Shown here piece by piece: positions 7,473-14,118 of a stretch of 17,059 nt of DNA. The stretch spans positions 1 to 17,059 of the forward strand of contig CAMBSS010000093.1 of the NCBI GenBank assembly GCA_945870465.1, read 5' to 3'. The position numbers and the translations under genes were made by a program. The stretch comes from Bordetella parapertussis. GTDB taxonomy: Bacteria > Pseudomonadota > Gammaproteobacteria > Burkholderiales > SG8-41. Every line of letters starts with the position of its first letter. Position 1 is the stretch's first letter. The notes under the pieces are model-generated. The model was not told the origin of the DNA. It did not search any database and worked only from the letters and a program-made list of their open reading frames with translations.

Positions 7473-8444
7473 ATGCTGCAGAAAAAATTCTTGATGCTGC
7501 CGCCGCAGTCGTCGCGCGTGACCGACTGGCCGGCGAAGCTGCGCGCCGACGTGCCCGAACTTGAAATCATCGTTGCCGACAATGCGCAGCAGGCGGCGCA
7601 GGCCGTCATCGATGCCGATGCGGCGTACGGAATGATGACGCCGGACCTGCTGAAAAAAGCGACCCGCCTGCAGTGGCTGCAATCGCCGATGGCATCGCCG
7701 CCCAAGGGATTTTATTTTCCGGAGTTGATCGCGCATCCGCTGACGGTGACCAACTTCCGCGGCATTTTCGACGACCGCATCGGCACGCACATCATGATGT
7801 ACGTGTTGGCGTTCGCGCGCGGCCTGCATTATTACTTTCCGCGGCAGATGCAGCGCAAGTGGCAGCCGGAGCCCGAAGACACCGGTGTTGTCCACCTGCC
7901 CGAATCGACTGCGCTGGTCGTCGGCGTGGGCGGTATAGGTGCCGAAGCGGCGCGGCTGCTCGCGGCTTTCGGCGTCACGGTACTGGCAACCGATGCGCGC
8001 GTGACGGCAGCACCGCCCGGCGTGGCCGAACTGCACCAGCCGGACCAACTCGACACGCTGCTGCCGCGTGCCGATTTCGTGATCCTGACGATGCCGCTGA
8101 CGCCATCGACCGAAGGCATGTTCAATCGCACGCGTTTCCAGCGCATGAAGCGCAGTGCGTTCTTTATCAACATCGGCCGCGGCCGCACGACGAAGCTCGA
8201 CGATCTGGTCGCGGCGTTGCAGGCGGGCCAAATCGCCGGCGCGGGGCTCGACGTCTTCGAGCAGGAGCCATTGCCCGCCGACCACGCGCTGTGGACCATG
8301 CCTGGCGTCATACTCACGCCGCACATGGCGCTGTATGGGCCGCATCTGAACGAGCGGCGCTACGAGATCACCGTCGACAACTGCCGCCGCTTCGCGGCGG
8401 GACAGCCGCTGCGCAACATCGTCGACAAAGCCAGTTGGTTTTGA
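7473..8444 (+). CDS. D-2-hydroxyacid dehydrogenase (NAD-dependent)
   Basis: A 323-residue member of the D-isomer-specific 2-hydroxyacid dehydrogenase family, full length. The nucleotide-binding Rossmann domain starts with GVGGIG (151-156), and D174 (ATDAR) at the end of the second strand favours NAD over NADP. The catalytic triad is visible: R236 in NIGRG, E265 in FEQEPLP and H284 in LTPHMA. It would interconvert a 2-oxoacid and a D-2-hydroxyacid in the cytoplasm; the divergent N-terminal substrate domain does not reveal which one. The ATG at 7473 follows AGGGAA. It starts 45 bases after the frameshifted Bug gene and is probably in the same operon. A 345-residue antisense frame here is a shadow. 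Confidence 0.9.
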   Translation: MLQKKFLMLPPQSSRVTDWPAKLRADVPELEIIVADNAQQAAQAVIDADAAYGMMTPDLLKKATRLQWLQSPMASPPKGFYFPELIAHPLTVTNFRGIFDDRIGTHIMMYVLAFARGLHYYFPRQMQRKWQPEPEDTGVVHLPESTALVVGVGGIGAEAARLLAAFGVTVLATDARVTAAPPGVAELHQPDQLDTLLPRADFVILTMPLTPSTEGMFNRTRFQRMKRSAFFINIGRGRTTKLDDLVAALQAGQIAGAGLDVFEQEPLPADHALWTMPGVILTPHMALYGPHLNERRYEITVDNCRRFAAGQPLRNIVDKASWF

Positions 8445-8493
8445 TCCGTCTTTTGTAACTAGAACCCATCTCAAAAATGCAAGACCGAAAAGC

Positions 8494-8599
8494 AACCGCC
8501 GATTGACGCCGATTGACGCCGATATAATTCCGGATCTTTCCCCGAATCCAGTTCAAGCCCCTTGAGCTTATCTGCGTTCATCCGCGTTCATCGGCGGTT
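8494..8599. repeat. imperfect inverted repeat, 30-base arms (dispersed intergenic repeat type)
   Basis: The left arm 8494-8523 and the right arm 8570-8599 are reverse complements at 24 of 30 positions, separated by 46 bases. Each arm has an internal 10-base periodicity (left: GATTGACGCC twice; right: TCTGCGTTCA and TCCGCGTTCA). The outer 10 bases (AACCGCCGAT and its complement) match perfectly. This resembles the widespread TCTGCGTTCATC-type intergenic repeat seen in many proteobacterial genomes. It fills most of the 199-base gap between the dehydrogenase and the enolase-superfamily gene, and may act as an insulator or RNA structure. Confidence 0.7.
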
Positions 8600-8643
8600 C
8601 CAAATTGTTTTTGAGTTAACTTCTAGCTACCTGAAAACGAAAA

Positions 8644-9795
8644 ATGAAAATCGAATCCATCGCAGTCCATCCGCTGTCCGCCACCACCGCCGTGCCGCTG
8701 TCCACCGCGCACGAAACCTTCCGTACCTCGCATTTCATCCTCGTCGAGGTGACGACCGACGACGGCATCAAAGGCTACGGCAAGGTGCACGGCGAACCGA
8801 TGAAGACGATCTGCGAATGGATCCTGAAATTCGGCGACATCATCAAGGGCATGGACGCGCTGGGCCACGCCGAAGTGTGGGAAAAACTTTTCCTGCTGAC
8901 CTGTCCGCGGCCGGGCGGCCTGCAGGGCAGCGGCGGATTGCCGCCGCCGTTGCCGCGCAGCGCGCGCCCGCAGATCATGGCCGCGATTGCCGGCATCGAC
9001 ATTGCGCTGTGGGACATCAAGGGCAAGGCAGCCAACCTGCCGGTCTATAAATTGCTGGGCGGCGCGCGCAAATCGTTCTTCACCTACGCGACCGGCAGCT
9101 ATTACCGCGACAATGCCACCATTGAAACCTACGCCAACGAAATGGCGTCGTTCGTTGCCAATGGCTATCGCGCGGTTAAAGCGAAATGCTGCTGGGCGGA
9201 CATGGGGGAGGAGGTCGAGCGCATCGCCGCGATCCGCGAGGCGATCGGCAAGGACACGCTGTTCATGCTCGACATGAACGCGCCGTATGACGTCGAGGAG
9301 TGCATACGTTTTGCGCACGCGGTCGCGCCGTACGACATTTTCTGGATCGAGGAGCCGCTGCACTGGTATCTGCAGCCGTCCGATTACGTGAAGCTTGCCG
9401 CGGCGAGCCCGATCCCGCTTGCGCACGGTGAGCGCGAACTCACGCGCTTCACCATGCGCGACTTCATCACCTCCGGCGCGCTGCGTTTCGCGCAATTCGA
9501 CTCCACGCGCTACGCCGGCTTTACCGAAGGCCTGCGCGTCGCCCACGTCGCGGAACAGTTCAACGTGCGCATCGCACCGCATCTGTCGCCCGAAATCCAC
9601 ACGCATTTGTGCGTGGCTTTCCCGTCGGCGAGCTTTGCCGTCGAAACCATCGGCAACAAGGTGCGCGACGTGCTCGGGCTGGGCATTTACAAAAACGGCC
9701 CGCAGGTGAAGAACGGCGAGGTGCACATCACCGACGCGCCGGGCTTCGGCATGGAAATCGACTGGGACTTCGTCAACCAGTATCGCGCGCAGTAA
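8644..9795 (+). CDS. mandelate racemase/muconate lactonizing (enolase superfamily) enzyme
   Basis: A 383-residue enolase-superfamily enzyme with all parts of a mandelate-racemase-type active site. It has an N-terminal capping domain (about 1-130), the barrel base K179-A-K181, Mg ligands D210 (MLDMN), E236 (WIEEPL) and E263 (AHGE), the His-Asp dyad D286 (FDSTRY) and H313 (IAPHLSP), and a downstream glutamate E334. KxK plus the His-Asp dyad is characteristic of the MR subgroup, which racemises 2-hydroxyacids or dehydrates sugar acids by abstracting the proton next to a carboxylate. The substrate is unknown. The cytoplasmic product could feed the dehydrogenase encoded upstream. The start at 8644 has only a weak ribosome site. 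The gene may have its own promoter, since a structured 199-base gap precedes it. Confidence 0.9.
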   Translation: MKIESIAVHPLSATTAVPLSTAHETFRTSHFILVEVTTDDGIKGYGKVHGEPMKTICEWILKFGDIIKGMDALGHAEVWEKLFLLTCPRPGGLQGSGGLPPPLPRSARPQIMAAIAGIDIALWDIKGKAANLPVYKLLGGARKSFFTYATGSYYRDNATIETYANEMASFVANGYRAVKAKCCWADMGEEVERIAAIREAIGKDTLFMLDMNAPYDVEECIRFAHAVAPYDIFWIEEPLHWYLQPSDYVKLAAASPIPLAHGERELTRFTMRDFITSGALRFAQFDSTRYAGFTEGLRVAHVAEQFNVRIAPHLSPEIHTHLCVAFPSASFAVETIGNKVRDVLGLGIYKNGPQVKNGEVHITDAPGFGMEIDWDFVNQYRAQ

Positions 9796-9802
9796 TCGCC
9801 GT

Positions 9803-9816
9803 GCGCCGGCCGGCGC
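9803..9816. terminator. 14-bp GC palindrome between convergent genes
   Basis: GCGCCGGCCGGCGC is a perfect palindrome in the 20-base gap between the enolase-superfamily stop (9795) and the stop codon of the convergent PLP enzyme (9816-9818). As RNA it gives a 5-bp stem with a GGCC loop on either strand. There is no T run, so a bidirectional terminator role is only a guess. Confidence 0.3.
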
Positions 9817-10976
9817 TAGCGCAATGGGTCGGCGACGTGCGAGAGCGATTTGAGGCCGGTCGCCGTGCCGATCAACACCGTGGTTTCATTTTCACCGACT
9901 GCGCCTGACTCGACCGCTTTACGGATGCCGACCAGCGTGGTGGCGACTTCGGGGCAGATGAACACACCTTCGGCGCGGCAGATTCCGGCCTGCGCGGCGA
10001 GCGCTTCCTCATTCGTCACTGATACCGCGGTGCCGCGCGTGCGGCGGAGTATCGCCAGCATGTCCGGACCGCACAGCGGGTTCGGCGATTTCATGCCGCC
10101 GGCGAGTATGTTTATCGCGCCCCACGGCTCGCAGTGGTCTTTGTTTTCCTGAAACGCCTTGGCGATGGGCGCGCAGCCCGCATATTGCGTGATCACCAGC
10201 TTGGGATCGGGGTCCGTTATCCATCCAAGGTCACGCAGTTCCTGAAAACCTTTGTAGAGCGCGATCACGCCCTGTCCGCCGCCGGTCGGAAAGACGATGG
10301 CCTGCGGTAAATGCCAGTCGAATTGCTCCGCGATTTCGAAGGCGAGCGTTTTCTTGCCTTCTATGCGATACGGTTCGCGCAATGCAGATACGTTGAGCCA
10401 GCCGTGCGCCGCGCATTCGCGCGCGACCAGGCTGCCGACATTGGCCCAGTCCTCGATCTCGACGAAACGGACCTCGCCGCCGGAGAGGCTGCACTGTTTG
10501 CGCGTTGATTCCTGGCCGTCGACCGGCAGAAAACTCACGCACTTGATTCCCGCGCGCGCCGCGTACATCGCCCATGCGGCGCTCGCATTGCCGGTGCTGT
10601 TGAGCGCCAGTGCCTTGACGCCGAGCTCGCGGTAACGCGTAAAGCCCGCGCTGGCGCCGCGGTCCTTGAACGAGCCGGAAGGATTCTGCCCTTCGTCTTT
10701 CAGCCACAGTTGTTTATGGCCCAGCGCGCCCAGCCTGACGAGAGGCGTCTGGCCTTCGCCCATGGTGACTGCTGCCGCGGGATCATCGGCCGGCAGCAGC
10801 ATCCAGTAACGCCATATCGAGTTGGGCCCGCGCTTGATCTCGTCGCGCTTCACCGCGCTGCGGATTTTTGGCAGATCGTAACGGGCCAGCGGGAATGCGC
10901 CCGGCGGCCCCGAAAAATCCAGCGTGGCGGCGGGTTTAGCGACGCCGTTTATGTCTATGGAGGTCAGATAGCTCAT
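9816..10976 (-). CDS. threonine synthase-like PLP-dependent enzyme
   Basis: A 386-residue fold-type II PLP enzyme. Motifs are WRYWMLLP (55-62), GEGQTPL (73-79), the PLP-lysine motif NPSGSFKDRGA (98-108, with K104 as Schiff-base lysine), NSTGNASAA (126-134) and the phosphate-loop PTGGGQG (230-236). These match threonine synthase (O-phosphohomoserine to threonine) and its close relatives. No homoserine pathway genes are nearby; instead it shares a divergent regulatory gap with a Bug-PrpF-GntR operon. It may therefore be a catabolic paralogue acting on a hydroxy- or phospho-amino acid, and no gene symbol is given. The ATG at 10976 has no clear Shine-Dalgarno sequence; the preceding region is AT-rich. 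Confidence 0.82.
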   Translation of the reverse strand: MSYLTSIDINGVAKPAATLDFSGPPGAFPLARYDLPKIRSAVKRDEIKRGPNSIWRYWMLLPADDPAAAVTMGEGQTPLVRLGALGHKQLWLKDEGQNPSGSFKDRGASAGFTRYRELGVKALALNSTGNASAAWAMYAARAGIKCVSFLPVDGQESTRKQCSLSGGEVRFVEIEDWANVGSLVARECAAHGWLNVSALREPYRIEGKKTLAFEIAEQFDWHLPQAIVFPTGGGQGVIALYKGFQELRDLGWITDPDPKLVITQYAGCAPIAKAFQENKDHCEPWGAINILAGGMKSPNPLCGPDMLAILRRTRGTAVSVTNEEALAAQAGICRAEGVFICPEVATTLVGIRKAVESGAVGENETTVLIGTATGLKSLSHVADPLR

Positions 10977-10999
10977 ATGCTTTAAAAGTTATAAATTAC

Positions 11000-11013
11000 A
11001 ATGATTTATCATT
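11000..11013. promoter_or_regulatory. palindrome AATGAT-TT-ATCATT in the divergent promoter gap
   Basis: A perfect 6-bp inverted repeat with a two-base centre, in the AT-rich part of the gap 24 bases upstream of the PLP enzyme start. It could be a second operator or simply part of the AT-rich promoter. Confidence 0.35.
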
Positions 11014-11016
11014 TTA

Positions 11017-11032
11017 CGTATACGGTATACCG
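11017..11032. promoter_or_regulatory. overlapping GTATAC palindromes, putative GntR/FCD operator
   Basis: CGTATACG (11017-11024) and CGGTATACCG (11023-11032) are two perfect palindromes whose GTATAC cores lie 7 bases apart. FCD-type GntR regulators commonly bind GTATAC-centred or GGTATA-repeat sites, and one is encoded 2.2 kb downstream. The site lies between two divergent genes (starts at 10976 and 11116), 17 bases upstream of a TAGAAT -10-like box (11049-11054). It thus overlaps the expected -35 position for the plus-strand promoter. Confidence 0.5.
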
Positions 11033-11048
11033 CATGTGGATTCTGCGC

Positions 11049-11054
11049 TAGAAT
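11049..11054 (+). promoter_or_regulatory. possible -10 box (TAGAAT) of the Bug3-PrpF-GntR operon
   Basis: TAGAAT matches the sigma-70 -10 consensus at 5 of 6 positions and lies 62 bases before the Bug3 start. The -35 position, 17 bases upstream, falls in the second GTATAC palindrome and has a poor match, which is compatible with a regulated promoter. Confidence 0.35.
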
Positions 11055-11115
11055 GATTCCCGATAGCAAGCACTAAGCCCTCACGCATGGTTAACCCACC
11101 TGGACTGGAACCCTG

Positions 11116-12084
11116 ATGAAACGCCTGTATCCGTCTTTCAGCATGCTCGTTTTTGCGGCCGTATCGTTTGGCGCAGTGGCCGCAGATTATCCCGATAAGC
11201 CCATCCGCATGGTGGTGCCATGGTCGCCGGGCGGCGGCTCGGACGTGTCGGGGCGCATCATCGCGGCGAAGCTGACGGAGGCCCTCGGCCAGCAGGTCGT
11301 AGTCGACAACCGGCCTGGCGCCGCGGGCAACATAGGCACGGCGATCACCGCGAAAGCGCCCGCCGACGGCTACACCGTGCTGCTTGCGGACACCGGTTTT
11401 TCCACCGGCATCAGTTTGTACAAGGACGCTGGCTACCATCCGATCAAGGATTTCGCGCCGGTATCTCTCGCGGCAATCACGCCCATCATCGCCGTGGTGC
11501 ATCCATCGGTGAAGGCGACTTCAGTCAGCGAGCTGATCGCGCTCGCCAAGGCCGAGCCGGGCAAACTCAATTACGGGTCGGGCGGAACCGGCGGCAGCGT
11601 GCATCTCGCCGGCGAAATGTTCCTGCTGCGCACCGGCACGAAAATGATTCACGTCCCCTACAAAGGCAGCGGCCCCGCGGCCGTCGATCTCGCGGGTGGT
11701 GTCGTGCAGGTCATGTTCGCGACGGCCCCCGCCGTGATGCCGCTGATCCGGGGCAACCGGCTGCGGCCGCTTGGCGTCGCCAGCAATGCGCGGTCAGTCT
11801 TCCTGCCCGACGTGCCGACCATGAAAGAAGCCGGCGTGGCCGATTTTGTCGCCGATAATTGGTACGGTGTGTTAGTGCCCACTGGCACGCCGAAGACCGT
11901 CATTGAAAGGCTCCAACGCGAAATCGCCAAAGCCGTCGTGCAGCAGGACGCGAAGGACCGGTTCTTCGGCGCAGGCCTCGAATCCAGGCCCAGCAAGACC
12001 TCGCTGGAGTTCGGCGCTTTCGTGGAAAACGACGTGGCCCGCTGGGCCACCGTCATCAAGCAGGCCAATATCAAGCTGGAGTAG
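11116..12084 (+). CDS. tripartite tricarboxylate transporter (TctC/Bug) substrate-binding protein 3
   Basis: A 322-residue Bug protein, full length. A signal peptide (MKRLYPSF, hydrophobic core, GAVAAD cleavage region) precedes the classic start YPDKPIRMVVPWSPGGGSD, then VVVDNRPGAAGNIGT, PADGYT, LNYGSGGTGGSVHL and HVPYKGSGPAAVDL. The family binds mono-, di- or tricarboxylates and some aromatics in the periplasm, and usually feeds a TctAB permease that may be encoded elsewhere. It is the first gene of a likely operon with the PrpF/GalD-type tautomerase (28 bases downstream) and the GntR regulator. The ATG at 11116 has a modest upstream GGAA. Confidence 0.9.
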   Translation: MKRLYPSFSMLVFAAVSFGAVAADYPDKPIRMVVPWSPGGGSDVSGRIIAAKLTEALGQQVVVDNRPGAAGNIGTAITAKAPADGYTVLLADTGFSTGISLYKDAGYHPIKDFAPVSLAAITPIIAVVHPSVKATSVSELIALAKAEPGKLNYGSGGTGGSVHLAGEMFLLRTGTKMIHVPYKGSGPAAVDLAGGVVQVMFATAPAVMPLIRGNRLRPLGVASNARSVFLPDVPTMKEAGVADFVADNWYGVLVPTGTPKTVIERLQREIAKAVVQQDAKDRFFGAGLESRPSKTSLEFGAFVENDVARWATVIKQANIKLE

Positions 12085-12095
12085 GAGTTCCTGAC

Positions 12096-12116
12096 ATGAT
12101 GAGGACTCCGCTTTGA
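12096..12116 (+). CDS. possible 6-codon leader peptide overlapping the PrpF start
   Basis: An ATG at 12096, preceded by GGAG (12084-12087), opens a frame encoding MMRTPL. Its TGA (12114-12116) overlaps the TTG start codon of the tautomerase gene (TTGA). It may couple translation of the downstream gene to ribosomes finishing this minicistron, or be accidental. Confidence 0.25.
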   Translation: MMRTPL

Positions 12117-13240
12117 TCACGCGCATCCCCGCATCGCTCTACCGCGGCGGCACTTCCAAGGGCCCGCTAATCCTCGCCAGCGACCTGCCGGCCGACCGCA
12201 AGACGCTGGATGCCGTGCTGCTGACCGCCATGGGCTCGCCGCACAAGCGGCAGATCGACGGCATCGGCGGCGCTGAGACGCTTACCAGCAAGATCGCGGT
12301 GGTGTCGAAATCGTCGCGCCCAGGCCATGACGTCGACTATCTGTTCGTGCAGGTGAACCCCGAATCCGACGTCGTCGACTATTCCTCCAACTGCGGGAAC
12401 ATGCTGTCGGCGGTCGGGCCGTTCGCGATCGAAATGGGGCTAGTCGCGGCGACGGACCCGGAAACGCGCGTCGTCGTATTCAATATCAACACCAACTCCA
12501 CCATCGAAGTCATCCTGCAAACCCCCGGCGGGGAAGTCACCTACGATGGCGACGCGGCCATCGCTGGCGTGCCGGGCACGGCGGTGGCCGTGAAGGAAAA
12601 TTTCGCGGGTACGGTTGGCAGCAAGACCGGCAAGCTGTTGCCGACCGGCAATGTCAGCGAGGAAATCGACGGCGTCGAGGTGACGTGCATCGACGTCGCC
12701 GTGCCCATGGTCATCGTGTCGGCCGCGGCCCTCGGCAAAACGGGCTATGAGTCCAAGGCTGAGCTCGACCCGGATGCCCGACTGATAGCCCGCCTGGAAC
12801 AAATTCGTATCGAAGCCGGTAAGCGCATGGGGCTGGGTGATTGCAGCAAGCTGGTGATTCCGAAGCCGGTACTGGTGGCGGCACCGCGCGCGGGCGGCAC
12901 CATAGCCTCGCGCGATTTCGTGCCGTTCAATTGCCATGCAACGTATTCGGTCACCGGCTCAATGGCGCTCGCCGCTGCGTGCCTCATGCCGGGGACCGTC
13001 GCCAACCAATTGGCAAAGCTCAAGGGTGCCGGACGGCAGATTGTCGGTATCGAGCATCCAGGCGGCACGCTGGAGGTCGAATTGCTCGCGCGCCAGGTCG
13101 GCGGCAAGTTCGAAATGCAGGAAGCGAACCTGCTGCGTACCTGCCGCAAGCTCTTTGAAGGGCAGATCTGCATTCCGTCGCGCATCTGGGACGGTAAAAA
13201 TAAAGCGCGCGATGCCATGCAGCTCGCGGCTGCGGCATGA
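12113..13240 (+). CDS. PrpF/GalD-type isomerase (4-oxalomesaconate tautomerase-like)
   Basis: A 375-residue protein of the PrpF family (diaminopimelate-epimerase-like fold). Matching blocks are RIPASLYRGGTSKGP (4-18), MGSPHKRQIDGIGG (40-53), LTSK (57-60), DVDYLFVQV (73-81), VDYSSNCGNM (88-97), VGPFAIEMGLVAA (101-113) and a later IEHPGG. K60 and C94 have the same spacing as the Lys/Cys pair I recall as catalytic in PrpF. The pattern is closer to GalD (4-oxalomesaconate tautomerase of gallate breakdown) than to 2-methylaconitate isomerase, but the real substrate is open. The TTG start at 12113 is supported by GAGGA (12101-12105), by conservation from ITRIPAS onward and by an in-frame stop just upstream. 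Operon with Bug3 and GntR. Confidence 0.85.
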   Translation: MITRIPASLYRGGTSKGPLILASDLPADRKTLDAVLLTAMGSPHKRQIDGIGGAETLTSKIAVVSKSSRPGHDVDYLFVQVNPESDVVDYSSNCGNMLSAVGPFAIEMGLVAATDPETRVVVFNINTNSTIEVILQTPGGEVTYDGDAAIAGVPGTAVAVKENFAGTVGSKTGKLLPTGNVSEEIDGVEVTCIDVAVPMVIVSAAALGKTGYESKAELDPDARLIARLEQIRIEAGKRMGLGDCSKLVIPKPVLVAAPRAGGTIASRDFVPFNCHATYSVTGSMALAAACLMPGTVANQLAKLKGAGRQIVGIEHPGGTLEVELLARQVGGKFEMQEANLLRTCRKLFEGQICIPSRIWDGKNKARDAMQLAAAA

Positions 13241-13283
13241 CGAAAAGCACGCAATGAAAAAAGCAGGGGGAGAGGGTACGAAA

Positions 13284-14012
13284 ATGAGAGTGGAGCTGCC
13301 GGCGCGCAACCATTTGTTCGAGCAGATCCACAGCATCCTGTGGGAAAAAATCCGCAGCGGAGAAATCGAGTCCGGCCAGCGCCTGAAAGACATCGAGTGG
13401 GCGCGCAAACTGAACGTGAGCCGCACGCCGGTGCGCGAGGCGATGCGCAAGATGCAGCAGGAGGGCGTGCTGGTGCCGTTAGCACAGGGTGGCTATGAGG
13501 TGCGCGGGACCTCGCAGGTCGATCTCATGGAGCTGTACCGTTGCCGCGCGGCGCTCGAGGCGCTGGCCGCGGAAGAAGCGGCGCGTCATTTTGACGGGCC
13601 GACCGCGGCACGCTTCGACGATCTCGTCCGCCGCGCCGACGAGGCAATCGAACGTGGCGATCTGGATACCGCGTTCACGCTCAACACCCAATTCCATGCC
13701 GAAATTCTCGCGCTGAGCGGCAACCGGCACCTGGGCGGACTGCTGGAGGCGCTGCAGCGGCTGGTATTGTTTTATCGCGCCGCGTTGCTGCGCATGTCGA
13801 AGGACGACGCGCGCAACAAGGCTTTGTATCTGGATCGCTTGCGCGTGAAGCAGGACTGCCACCGCGAAATCCTGGCAGCGCTGCGAGCCAGGGACGGCGC
13901 GCGCGCGGCGGCCCTCATGCAGGCGCATGTGCGGGAAACCGCCGAGGATCTGCTGCCCGCGGTGCCTGAATCGACGAGTATCGCCGAAGAGCTGCCGCGC
14001 AACGCGGCGTGA
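13284..14012 (+). CDS. GntR family regulator with FCD effector domain
   Basis: A 242-residue transcription factor. The winged helix-turn-helix spans about residues 10-75, including the GntR signature LNVSRTPVREAMRKMQQEG (43-61). The helical FCD domain (about 82-220) shows the metal-site pattern N134, H138 (QFH), H193 and H215, which binds a divalent metal and a carboxylate effector. The start at 13284 is chosen because GGGGGAGAGGG (13266-13276) lies seven bases upstream; an ATG at 13254 would add ten residues and has no ribosome site. It is the last gene of the Bug3-PrpF operon and probably a repressor responding to the operon's substrate, acting at the GTATAC palindromes near 11017-11032 (inferred). 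Confidence 0.9.
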   Translation: MRVELPARNHLFEQIHSILWEKIRSGEIESGQRLKDIEWARKLNVSRTPVREAMRKMQQEGVLVPLAQGGYEVRGTSQVDLMELYRCRAALEALAAEEAARHFDGPTAARFDDLVRRADEAIERGDLDTAFTLNTQFHAEILALSGNRHLGGLLEALQRLVLFYRAALLRMSKDDARNKALYLDRLRVKQDCHREILAALRARDGARAAALMQAHVRETAEDLLPAVPESTSIAEELPRNAA

Positions 14013-14048
14013 GAAGTCCGTTCGTGCTGAAGTATAGAAGCTCGAACA

Positions 14049-14086
14049 AGGTATTTGCAGAAGGTGGAATCCACCTTTCGATACCT
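14049..14086. terminator. nested hairpin between convergent genes
   Basis: The inner stem AAGGTGG (14061-14067), AAT, CCACCTT (14071-14077) is perfect. An outer stem AGGTAT (14049-14054) pairs with ATACCT (14081-14086). It lies in the 106-base gap between the GntR stop and the convergent Bug4 stop, so a bidirectional transcription end is likely, though neither strand has a proper T run. Confidence 0.5.
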
Positions 14087-14118
14087 CAGGGCGAACGTTG
14101 TTGATATGGCTTGTAGCC

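Noticed and set aside
7458..8495. 345-codon open frame on the minus strand
   Set aside because: Antisense to the D-2-hydroxyacid dehydrogenase; no motif and no ribosome site.
8623..9726. 367-codon open frame on the minus strand
   Set aside because: Antisense shadow of the enolase-superfamily gene, whose full active site is readable on the other strand.
12936..13283. Longer starts for the GntR gene (12936, 13254)
   Set aside because: 12936 lies deep inside the tautomerase gene; 13254 lacks a ribosome site, whereas 13284 has an excellent one.
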